DNA from: Trichinella spiralis
Lineage: Eukaryota > Nematoda > Enoplea > Trichinellida > Trichinellidae
Reading direction: 5' to 3'
DNA length: 64,000 bases
Assembly: GCA_000181795.3 (NCBI GenBank)
Contig: CM012953.1
Span: 11,705,343 to 11,769,342, forward strand
Positions 42,176 to 52,427 of the stretch are shown in pieces. Below the pieces are notes generated by a model. It was not told the origin of the DNA and made no database searches. It was given only the letters and a program-made list of their open reading frames with translations. How positions within the stretch are numbered: the stretch's first letter is position 1; each line of letters begins with the position of its first letter. The position numbers were made by a program, and so were the translations under genes.

Positions 42176-42691
42176 GTTGAAAAAGAGCCAATGGTTGTAC
42201 AACGAAATCAATTACTACTGAATGTTGGAGCCTGATATTCGATGAACTGCAATCATCCGTGGATATATGTAGATACGCGTGTGTGTGGGTGAGATATATA
42301 CGTATTTTTTGTCAGTTAATAAACTTAGTCGTCTCAATCGTTTTTTTCTGTGTTTCTTTAAATACTCCCTGTGGCTGCTGTGTTTGTATTTACAAGTCCT
42401 ACGGCTGCACAATTGTGATTTAAGCTGAATCTTAAAAGATCTTTTGTATTTTTGCGTGTTAGACAGCGGATTCATTTGAAGTGTGCTTGTTGCATGTCGA
42501 CGTTGCATGCAACTTAGAGTCTACTGAAACAACGTTCAGGAGGAAAGGCTTAAAAAATCTCAACACTGTGGAATCCTGGAATTGTCAACACAAAACATGG
42601 AATCGGAAAAACTTCTGATTCAGCTTAACGGAGAGAATTAATCTCCATTTAAGTTTGAAATTAAAGCTGTTCTCAGAGCAAGGGACTGCCC
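42176..42691. other. Unique spacer between units A and B
   Basis: About 516 bp without homology to the unit ends. A 97-codon minus-strand ORF of Lys/Arg/Tyr-rich composition is present but has no support. Confidence 0.5.
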
Positions 42692-42903
42692 TTTCTATCA
42701 TAATGGAAAACGGTTGTTGTGATTGCATTCAATCTAAGTCAGCTTTCGAAAAATTATTATCTTTAAGACTTCTCATCCATAGTTATAAAGCTTTAAATAA
42801 AAATTTTTACAAAGAAAATATTGAAAATTACTTGACAAATGCATTCCAATGGCATGCTGCAAAGAATTTCTACATGCAATCAGAAGAAAAATCGTTTTTA
42901 TAA
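42655..42903 (+). other. Open frame of 82 codons at the left end of unit B
   Basis: A frame with IIMENGCCDCIQSKSAFEKL and NAFQWHAAKNFYMQSEEK is open here, while the matching part of unit A (about 29050-29265) has an in-frame stop (CAATCT to TAATCT) and frameshifts. It may be an old exon decayed in A or chance. No family recognised. Confidence 0.25.
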
Positions 42904-43411
42904 CGTAAAATATGAATATATTAAGTGAATAATAAAAATGGTAACTAAAAGTTCAAACTTACAATGCAGCACCGTAGATAATAACTGTTCAATTAGAGAA
43001 ATAAGCCAATGAGAGTGTTTCGAATGACAATGAACATAGCAACAAAAGTGGATTAGAGAAAGTGCAATTAAAAATGAGTACGTGCAAATCATTTGTTGTT
43101 AATAACGTTATCAAATTACAATGAACGAAATTACACATAATTATATTATTATGTCACACCTTCTTAATTATTGGGGAGATAACAATGCTAAGACTTAAAC
43201 AAAAGTGAATGAACATCTGGTCTGATATACAACAATAAATTACAAAATTAAGCTAAAGTTTGTTTATCATAACATCTATGTAGGACATCAGTGAAATCTA
43301 CAGCTGGAAGAACAAAGCATTTCTTGTGAACACAAGCAAGTACGGGTCAGTAAGCTTAGCCAATGAAACAGCAGAGAAAACGATATCGTCCTTTGATGTT
43401 ATGGCATTTAG

Positions 43412-44431
43412 ATGAAACTCATTCTGCAAATCGGAAGAGCGAGAAGAATGTCGGATGTACGGGACGAGAACAAGGCGCCAAAAACCAACGAAGACGACCG
43501 TGCAGCAAAGGGAAATATGCAGGCACCATCGGTAAAAAAAGAAAAAAATCGTAAGTAGCAAACTTTGACCAATTTGTACAATAAGCAACAGAGGAAAAGT
43601 AACAAAATGCACTGAGAATCATTTGTACGTGTTGCGTAGGTTCATTGGAGAAGGCATAAAAATCATCTCATCTTAACATCTTCTACTATCAGTGCATAGG
43701 CTAGAAATTTAACTGGAATTGAATTCATTAATAACATAGGTGATTCTGAAATTTCTTTAATAAGGCTGCTAAAGGGAGTAAAACTGCGGTATACTGCATG
43801 ACTGCAATGTCATTTTCAAAATTATTTGCTTTATTTTGTTTTAAGCATCAGAGAGCACTCTAAAGAAGGTTTTGAGCAGAAACAAAATTGCATTTTTAGA
43901 TGTTCTTTTTTCTTCATCCAATATATTTTCATTTCATTTCTTTAATTACAACTATGAAATAAAAGAAAACTAAGTTATTTTTGATACGCCATGACACATT
44001 AGTTTAAATAACAGCAATTTCAAATATGATTTACATGCATATGCAACATATGAGATTTCCTTAAATTCAGTTACATACCATTCTACAAATATATTAAACA
44101 ACATGATTGTTTCAGAAACAAGTACAAATTTGACAGAGGAAGAAAGGATCATGCTGATGATAAAGGAATCCACAGAAGCATACGATCCAAAATAGTAAGT
44201 AAAATACAGAGTTGTGTTCATTTATAAATATCATCTTTTAGTTATGTAAAAATTCCTCAAAGGAAAAGAAAATCAGCATGGTCATTTTACTGCAAGCGGT
44301 GCAGGAAGGAAGGGCACTGCATACAGAATTGCCCACTGGTATGTTTATGTCATAATTAAGAAATCAGCTTTATAATTAATGGCAAATTTTCAATTTTTCA
44401 GCTGCATTACAAAAGAAGAAAAGACTGCTAG
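43412..44431 (+). CDS. RBBP6-like zinc-knuckle mini-gene, unit B copy
   Basis: Exons are 43412-43550, 44116-44194, 44242-44338 and 44402-44431, with the same phases and lengths as unit A. Knuckle residues C-X2-C-X4-H-X4-C are kept. Changes against A are mostly substitutions (for example TSTNLTEEERIMLMIKES and WSFYCKRC), none breaking the frame. That two copies keep frame and all splice sites favours a functional gene over a chance ORF. The conserved inner ATG is at 43448. The DWNN domain of full-length RBBP6 is not encoded nearby. Confidence 0.55.
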
Positions 44432-45118
44432 TAACAAGTAAAATCTATTAATTATTTAGGCAAATATAATGAAAATAATAATATTTCATTTAAATGTGAT
44501 TTAATTGTACAATTCACATAATCACTGAATCAATCTTTGCTTTTTAATTACTTATTTTTTGCATAAAAGCTCACAAAGTGAGCTGATTTTATAATTGCTC
44601 GTTGACTTTAATAATGCCTTTATTTTGGTGTAAGAATTTCATTTGCTTGATACGTACGGCAGATTTGCATTTTGATGATACAGAAAAACTGACTGCGAAT
44701 TTTCCAATGTCCTGGTTAAGAAAAATGAAGAAGCGTGAAAGCCCGGATGCAATAGCTTAAAGCATATTATGCATTTATCATTTACAGTTTGATTGCTAAC
44801 TGTATATGCTCATCATTATTTTAGTATATTATTTGTTGTGTTTATTAATAAAAGTTTTAGTGCATTTGGAAGTACTTGATAAAATAATATTGTTTTGAGG
44901 CTGAAAAGGAAATATAATCGTGGGTAGACTTATAATATTACACATTAGCTTTTAAATGCATATAGTAATTTGGCATCTTTATGTTACAAAAATATATTTA
45001 AGAAATTACTATCATCCTATGAAAAGCGCAACCAAATTGATGTTAGCTTGTAATGCAAATCCAAGTTTTACATACGTAAATTGTTATTTAAATGAAAATT
45101 AAATTGTAATTTGAAGCA

Positions 45119-45509
45119 TTAGTATTTTCCACGAAAAAGCAGAAAGCCCTTGTTTCCAGCGACGAAGTGTACACATTGACCGTCTTCAAATGTAACTTTC
45201 GAAGAAAATTTCCGACCAACAATGCAATGCCACGGTGGCATATACTTCTCATCTAATGTTAATTTTATTGCTTTTGCAATCTGAAATAAATATTAGAATT
45301 ATTTTCACTTTCGCGAAGTTTAATGAAATAAAAAATAATTTCACATCTCTTTCATCATTATATTTTTCCAACGTGCTAAACGTTATTTTTATGACATCAC
45401 GCAGCATGCTCATGTCCATATCAAGAAAACACAGCTGAACAACTTTCTTGAATTCCATTTGCAGGGCTTCTTCCAATGTTGTGAAATTTGTTTCACATTC
45501 GTTTTCCAT
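45119..45509 (-). CDS. Divergent LC8-type dynein light chain, unit B copy, 108 aa
   Basis: Exon 1 is 45345-45509 and exon 2 is 45119-45280, with the same intron position as the unit A copy. WHCIVGR and the MSMLRDVIKITFSTLEKYND helix are intact. It differs from A at a few sites (FATLEEALQKEF versus FTTLEEALQMEF, GFLFF versus GFLLF), with no stops. The 253-bp segment missing from unit B lies just downstream of its stop codon. As for copy A, the partner-groove strand departs from canonical LC8, so it is best seen as a lineage-specific paralogue. Confidence 0.82.
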
Positions 45510-46590
45510 TCTCGCACAATAAACGGAAAAGCGTGTTGTGCAGGCAAGCAAAATAAAATACTGATTTACAAATTGCACCTTTGAAATTGAAACTACTCGT
45601 ATTTTAAAGTGTCTGGATTTAAAGTATTATTCTGTAAATTTTAGCATGGTTTAAACGTAGCTCAAAATGAATTTTCTGGTGCTATTATAATTATTATTAC
45701 TTTTATTTAATATGCACTTATAATAATTCTTCCAGTATGTGCTGCGTGATATGCATAAGAAATGCAAAGCAGCAGTGAAATTGAAACATAGTTTTGTATT
45801 ATTTATCATTTAATGAAAGATCATTTATTTCATTATGTATTTTAGTCAATATGTGAATGAAAAGTAAAAGATGTAAAAGTATTAAACAAATAATTTTGAC
45901 GATGCTAAGTTAGAACGGTAAAAATGAAAAGCGACAGGAAGATTAAGCAGTTTGAAAACCCGTGCACTTTAACTGAAGTACTTTAATTCAATAAAATATT
46001 TCCTTCCTTGACAATAACCATGTTCTGATCTTGCATTTCCTTATACAGTTTTACAAAGAATAATTTATTTCAGTAAAAATAAAATGCCATACAATTTACG
46101 TTATTAATAATAATCTTGATTAAATTACGCTTTATAATAATATTTGTGACGTTAAATAAGTATTGGCTTAGTTTAGATAATTCCACATTTTTGATCAACA
46201 CTATTTTATCAGCGATCAAAATATTATAAATGAGAAATGTGAATGTGAAATCCTTGTTTGAAAATTTCTGGAATTTTCAGCTAAAGCAATTAAATAACAT
46301 TATTTATATAAACGAATGCGTAATTTTATTTTATGCATGAAAATTGTAATTCTAATCAAAATCACTTATTGTACAATAAAACGTAAAATTTGCATTTCAA
46401 ATTAAATCAAAATTCAAATTCATTTATTATATAAATGTTTTAATATGTTATTAAACAGCATTTTATAATATCATAATGTGATTGAATATATCCATTGATT
46501 GATTAGTTCTTATCGATTATTTTAATTGCATTTGTTTTTGGATCAGTCTAAAAAGCAAAAAAATATTATGTTTAAAAATAATTAAGTATT

Positions 46591-47556
46591 TCAAAATAAT
46601 ATTGTTACATAGATATGAACAATTTCAGGGAGTAGTTTATTTTGTGATTCATCCACATTTCGTTTTGTGGACATTTCGCCATCAGCACCGATGATAATCT
46701 CTGGTACGATCACTTTGGTAACAGTTTTCCAATTTATAGTTTTTTCAGGAAATTCTTTGAATTTTTGCATATAATCGGCAGTGTCATCCGGCACAAAGAA
46801 ACCGTTATTTGTCATGGAAATTAATATTTCTTTCATTTGTTTATCATCAACCATGATATCTTTACCAAACACATAATAGATATCTGCTATTTGTTCTATG
46901 CTTAACAAATTCAAATTTTCCAACGCGTTCAAAATCATCTTTAATGCGCATGCTTGTTCCTCATTTTGTAAATTCTATAAAAATGTAGTTATTGCAATTT
47001 TGTATAATATTTCAAATTAAAACAAAATATTTTGCCTAACAGTTGTAGTTCTTAGTTGATATTTCTGATGTTGAAAGGGAAACTTTACCTTAGCATTGGT
47101 TTGGAGCTTCAAAATTTCTGTTTTAAAATCTTGAAGGTTAACACCAACAGGTTCTGTCAAAGGCAGCGGATCATTTTTGTCATTGAGCAAAATTTGTTTT
47201 ACAGAAGTTGGGTTCAAGAATACTTTGTGTGTTTTATCCAGAACTGTCAAATTATTTTTGAAATTTTCATCAACTCCATTTTCCAAACCTAATATTCCTT
47301 TGTAAAATTCAGCTAGAACTTTCAAAGTAGCCAATTCAGGTGTGGGTTTGTCAATTGATGACCGTTTCACCTTGATTATAAAAATGGAAATAAAATAACT
47401 AAAAAATGAAAATTATTAACAATTTCTTACGTTGCCCATCAATACTGGATCTTCCAAATGTAACTGTGTTCCCCTTGATGTACCATTATGAGCAATGGTT
47501 GATCTAATGGATACAGTCACTTTTTTTTGCTTCCGAACATTGCAGTTGTAAGCGAT
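46591..47556 (-). CDS. Unrecognised protein, unit B copy, start codon lost
   Basis: Exons are 47431-47556, 47089-47370 and 46591-46974; exon lengths of 126, 282 and 384 give 263 codons plus stop. The start codon present in A and C' (ATG GCT TAC) reads ATC GCT TAC at 47556-47554 here. The rest is open with intact splice sites, so either another start is used or the copy is newly silenced. Exon 3 gives the part hidden by the gap in A: LQNEEQACALKMILNALENL then MTNNGFFVPDDTADY. No family recognised. Confidence 0.55.
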
Positions 47557-48439
47557 TGCCTGTTTTCAACAAAATCGAATGGCGGAAAATGTGCAATTTA
47601 TTAAACCATTCATTGACTAAAACATTTTTGGCCACACTTTAAATACTTTAAACAAAACATATTTTTTAATGTTACTTTAATATTCTATTTAAAATTGAAG
47701 TTATAAATATGGTTCTGTTTCACTATTATGGTATTAATATACGTAATTTAAATGTTAAATTGAATTTTTATAATTTGAATTATTGTTAATTCTGTGTAAC
47801 AAAAGGTTGATAAATAGCATTGATTTTTTTAGGTAATGAATAGATCCAAAGTAAAAATCATAAATTACACATGTTTATAAAACTTTCAAACAGCGTTCTC
47901 TTTTGAACAATTGTAAATAGTTTTCTTTTTTTTAGGAAAATAGATGTTCTATTATTGCAAAACAGTATATATAGAGATGAAATTTTTTATCGAATACTCA
48001 GAAATGTATCCTTTGTTTTTCTAAAGCGTTTGTTATATTGCTGACAAATTTGTAGCACACATATAAAATATTTTTCAAAGAATTGAATTGCTGATCAAAA
48101 AATGTTGACTTCTCAAATGATTGATGAATCAAATGATGAAACTCAAGATCAAATTGGTTTCTCAAATCTCAAGAAATTTATTGCAACATGCAATAAACCA
48201 GCAGATAATATATTGCACGATAGTTTTAATTGTCAGGATATGCAATATAAGCATAATTTCATGTTTTATGACGCATAATGTTTTCTTTACAATTTTCACA
48301 TCTTTTATAATACTTTAATAATTTTTTAAAGCCCTGAATGAAGCATCATCAGCAGAAGCCGCCGCTCAGCGTACCCGAGAAGTTCGTGCTTCAGACAACA
48401 CGTCATGTAACATTTCTCAAATTCAGGCGAGAACAGCAA

Positions 48440-48600
48440 AACAAGCTACGATATGCCAGAGCTGCGGAGGCACACACATATGATCTCAGTGTCGTTTCAG
48501 AAACGCTCGCTGCAGAGCATTTCAGAAAGTCGGGCATATAGCGAATGTTTGCCGGAGCAAAGCGAGCAGACAGAGAAGAACAAACTTCAAGCACACAGCA
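48440..48600 (+). pseudogene. gag: Gag CCHC zinc-knuckle remnant
   Basis: Two knuckle-like units are readable in one frame (CQSCGGTH, then GHIANVCRS), but the first is cut by an in-frame TGA and one zinc-ligand Cys of the second is replaced by Phe. It is the C-terminal end of Gag only; capsid and matrix are missing. Confidence 0.75.
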
Positions 48601-48699
48601 AACTCATTAGCATCCGTTGACAAGATGGCCTGAAGGTTTCTTGATTCACTTCTACTGAACAATCTCAGACCATCGGCAAAACATGATCAATCATGCATA

Positions 48700-48897
48700 T
48701 TGTCACGAAAGATTAAAGTAACAGTTGTTATCGAAAACTTTCCGTACGAAATGGAAATTGACGCTGGCTCAGAATACATTATTCTTTCCGAATACATTTT
48801 CCGAAAGGTGTCACAAGGAAGAAAAATTCAGTTGGAACCGATCACTCTCAAACTGGCAACTTTTCAAGTTGAAATGGTAAAAGTGAAAGGAAGCTAG
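48700..48897 (+). pseudogene. Aspartic protease remnant of the retrotransposon
   Basis: The frame KVTVVIENFPYEMEIDAGSEYIILSE holds a DAGS motif where retroviral-type proteases have D(T/S)G(A/S). It ends at a stop at 48895-48897 before the usual C-terminal hydrophobic-G-R motif, and reading continues in other frames. Non-functional remnant. Confidence 0.7.
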
Positions 48898-49049
48898 CTG
48901 TTCAGTGAATGTGCAATGTGGAAATATCCATCGCACACTGACACTTATTGTCGCAAAAGGCCACTGTCCAAATCTGATCGGGCTTAACTAGTTTGAACCT
49001 CTTGGCGTACATCTTAGTGGTGTACATCATTTGACGTGAACTCCTCCAC

Positions 49050-50060
49050 AAATTTCAGAAGTATTGCGAAAATACCAATCTGTATTCACAGAGGAATTGG
49101 GTATGTACGTTGGAAAACCAGTCTCTTTAGACTTGGATCTAAACGTTACCCTGATTTGCATGAAGGCGCGAAAGGTTCCCTTTGCATTAAGAGAAAAGAC
49201 TGATGCAGAATTGGATAAGTTGGTTGAACAAGGAGTTCTAGAACCAATGAATCATCCAACACAGTACGCATTTGTGGAGATTACAAATGCACTATAAATA
49301 AGGCTTTGAGAAAGCACGCCTACCCGATTCCTGCTGTCAATCAATTGTTAGCGTCACTTTCAGGAGGAAAAGTCTCGCTAAATTAGATTTAGCACAGGCA
49401 TATCAACAATTGACAGTTGACGACGCTACAGCTGACGCGCAAACAATCATCACTCATCGTGGCGCTTTTCGAGTAAAACGTTTGCAATTTGGCATCAGCG
49501 CTGCTCCTGGAATATTTCAAAAGGTCATTGATAAAACTGTCGCTGGCATTGAAGGAGTGTAGCTATACTTTGATGACATCCGCATTGCAGCGAGTAATGA
49601 GCAAGAGCTAGCAGACTGTCTGGAAACCGTCTTTCACCACTTTGAAAAAGCCGGACTGCGACTTAAATCAGATAAGTGTAAATTCTGTCTTCCGCGCGTT
49701 GAATTTTTAGGCTTTAAAATTGACGCAACAGGAATCCATCCTGCTAAAGCAAAGGTGCAAGCAATTCAAGACGCTCCGACTCCAAAAAATAAACAACAAC
49801 TGCAAGCCTTCTTGGGACTTCTAAACTTTTACCATTCATTCCTCAAGGACAAGGCTACTGTTGCAGAACAGCTACATCGTCTGCTTGACAAAAATGCGAG
49901 GTGGATATGGACCAGCAAGCACGAAAAAGCTTTCAGAGATGTCAAAAGATTGTTGTCATCCGATGCGGTTCTAACACATTACGATGGTAAAAAGCCGTTA
50001 GTATTAGTATGCGATGCATCGCCACATGGTTCGGCGCCGTTCTTTGCCACAAGTTGTCAT
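49050..50060 (+). pseudogene. pol: Reverse transcriptase remnant with stops and frameshifts
   Basis: Segments VEQGVLEPMNHPTQYA, KALRKHAYPIPAVNQLLASL, FGISAAPGIFQKVIDK, YFDDI (catalytic box) and AFLGLLNFYHSFL follow the order of Ty3/gypsy RT. An in-frame TAG sits three bases before the YFDDI box at about 49561, the frame shifts near 49270 and 49370, and again at about 50030 on entering RNase H. It is an inactive copy. Confidence 0.88.
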
Positions 50061-51592
50061 CAACGCAAGAAATTCCAATTACGTTTTACTCACGGACATT
50101 ATCCACGATGGAAAGAAATTACGGACAAATTGATAAAGAAGCATTGGCAGTTATTGCTGGCGTAAAGAAATTCCATGAGTATCTGTATGGTCGACAATTC
50201 ACTATCATAACAGATCACAAACCACTGTTTGGATTGTTCGTGCCAAAGAAGGAAACACCTCAAATTCTGTCACCAAGAATGTTACGTTGGTCGATTCTTC
50301 TGAATGCATACGATTATACCATAAATTACCGACCCGGCAAAGAAATAGCAAATGCAGATGCACTAAGTCGTTTGCCAAAGCAGTCGACAGAAAATAACGA
50401 CTCACACAACCCAGTTATTCTTTCGTTAGAGACTATAGACAATTCCCCGCTTCACAGCAAGGATATTACACGAATAACTGCAAAGGATCCGATTCTCACA
50501 CGAGTTTTAAGCTGGGCATGGAGGAGCTGGCCGAAATCTGTATCAGATGAACGATTGAAACCTTACGTGACGCGTCAACATGAACTCTCAATTCACAATG
50601 GTTGTTTGCTATGGGGCAGTAGAGTGATCATCCCACTCCAAGCACGTCACAAAATTTTCAAAGAATTGCACATAGGTCATCCAGGCATCGTACGAATGAA
50701 AGCGCTTTCCCGAAGCTACGTTTGGTGGCCAAAATTGGACAGTGAAATCGAAAATTTGGTAAGAACATGGGAACTGTGCCAACAGTCTAGAGCTTCGCCA
50801 CCGCACGCGCCTGTGCACAAGTGGGAATCTCCAAGAATTCCGTGGTCTCGCATACACGTTGAACTAGCAGGCCCCATTTACGGCAAGAATTTCTTAATCG
50901 TTGTGGACGCCTTCTCCAAATGGCTTGAAGTCAGAGTACTGAAAAACACGACATCCGAATCGGTGATATCATGCTTGAGACAAATTTTTAGTATCCATGG
51001 ACTCCCTGACATTATCGTCTCCGATAATGGTACACAGTTCACTTCCCACATCTTTCAGGAATACTTAAACAAAGGTGGTATCAAGCACATCACGTCCGCC
51101 TCCTTTCACCCATCGTCAAACGGTCAAGCTGAAAGGATGGTCCGTATTACGAAGGAATTCCTAAAGAAGATGACACAACGTGACTGGGAATACGACCTCG
51201 CGAATTTCTCATTTTGCCAACATGTCACTCCTTGCACGACAGCTGGCAAAAGCCCGGCTGAACTTCTGATGAACCGTAGACTCCGAACTGTTCTGGACCG
51301 ACTACAACCAGACGTAGAACTGGAAGACCTTGATAAAAATTTTGAAAAGGTACGCACATTCCAAACTGACGATCAGGTATACGCTAGGAATTATTCTTCG
51401 GAGAAAACCTGGAAACCAGCGACATTTGTGACTCAGACAGGCCCACCGTCCTACCAAGTACAGACCGAAGACGGTCAACTGTGGCCCAGACACATAGACC
51501 AGGTGAGAAAACGCTATGTGACTGCTGAACAAAATCACAGTGCAGAGAAAATCGAATCACAGGAAGATAAAACTGGAGAAAAAAACAGTTGA
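50009..51592 (+). pseudogene. pol: RNase H plus integrase, still open over 527 codons
   Basis: This part begins within RNase H (QEIPITFYSRTLSTMERNY, EALAVIAGVKKFHEYLYG, ITDHKPL) and continues LSRLP into integrase. The integrase N-terminal zinc region keeps LHIGHPG and C..Q but has Trp where the first Cys of the CxxC pair is expected. In the core, VVDAFSKW, SDNGTQFTS and SSNGQAER are intact, but the first catalytic Asp position reads HVELAGP (Glu). A PxYxVQTEDG-like tail follows. The frame is open yet cut off from RT by a frameshift, and two key residues are changed. Confidence 0.88.
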
Positions 51593-51746
51593 AGCTATAC
51601 CTGAGGAAGATACAGCAGTTGTCACAACACCAAGAGAAGAAAGTGCGGCAGCGTCACCATCACCTGATATTGAAAGTGTTGGACAACAGAGATCGTCTAC
51701 GCGTAAAAGAAGACCGCCAGAACGGCTCAGAGACTACGAATGTTAA
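51540..51746 (+). pseudogene. C-terminal tail of the pol polyprotein in a shifted frame
   Basis: The segment STRKRRPPERLRDYEC before the polypurine tract is typical of the end of gypsy-type pol (R..RP..RL.DY). It lies in a frame different from the integrase ORF, again indicating a frameshift. Confidence 0.55.
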
Positions 51747-51757
51747 GGGGGAAGGGA
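51745..51757 (+). other. Polypurine tract
   Basis: Purine run AAGGGGGAAGGGA directly before the LTR TG, the expected plus-strand primer position. Confidence 0.65.
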
Positions 51758-51981
51758 TGTAATGTATTGTGATTCAATGCAATCAAAAATATCTACAAAA
51801 AGAAGGCGCATGAACATATTACAGTAGTTTCCACGTCACCAGTGTCTGTGCGTAGGTGTGTTTCCGCGTTCTCTCGGTGTGCATTGTCTCTCTGTGTGAG
51901 CGTTATACATTAGCTTGGTACTGTGTTGTCATTACAAGTAAAGTCTCTGCATATATTAATCAGTTCACATACACAACACAC
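51758..51981 (+). repeat. 3' LTR of the Ty3/gypsy element
   Basis: This starts TGTAATGTATTG after the polypurine tract and ends in CA within ACACAACACACACA; unit homology resumes with TTGATCTGAACAATAC. About 224 bp. No matching 5' LTR is present, so both end positions are inferred from the TG...CA rule and from the comparison with unit A. Confidence 0.65.
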
Positions 51982-52427
51982 ACATTGATCTGAACAATAC
52001 AACGGAGGGTTCATTTATATGAGTGATGTGTATTTATGGCCTACTTATTTGCCTTATTATTCAGCGAAAGATCAAAATAATTTTTAGATATAGTGTTAAA
52101 GCATCCACACATTTAAAGTAATCAAATAATGTCATAAAACATAATGCTAATATATCATTCAGTTTAACTGGGCATATAAAATAAATAAAAAATATTTGTA
52201 TTGATATACTAGAACAGTGAAGTCAAAAAATCAATGAAAGTTTTCAAAGATATTATGCATTAATAAGCACAAATTAAGAATTTTGTAAGTTGTTTCAACA
52301 TAAAATTTATGCAATTAAGACTCTTCAAATATGCCATAATCAAATATGTTTATGCACCTATTATGTAATCTGCGACATTTATATTAAAATGTGTCTTTAT
52401 CAGTCTACGAAGGCTCATTTAATAAAG

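Larger units (their letters stand above)
48323..51981 (+). mobile_element. 5'-truncated, inactive Ty3/gypsy LTR retrotransposon in unit B
   Basis: Gag zinc knuckle, aspartic protease, reverse transcriptase, RNase H and integrase occur in the Ty3/gypsy order, followed by a polypurine tract and one LTR. No 5' LTR and no N-terminal gag is present; homology to unit A stops at about 48322 and resumes at about 51982, replacing about 1.1 kb of unit A sequence. The gag knuckle, RT and RT/RNase H junction carry stops or frameshifts, so the element cannot move by itself. Codon use is more balanced than in its surroundings. Confidence 0.92.

Noticed and set aside
42215-42508. 97-codon Lys/Arg-rich minus-strand ORF between the units
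   Set aside because: Low complexity with no homologue recognised, no splice or promoter context, and located in the unique spacer.
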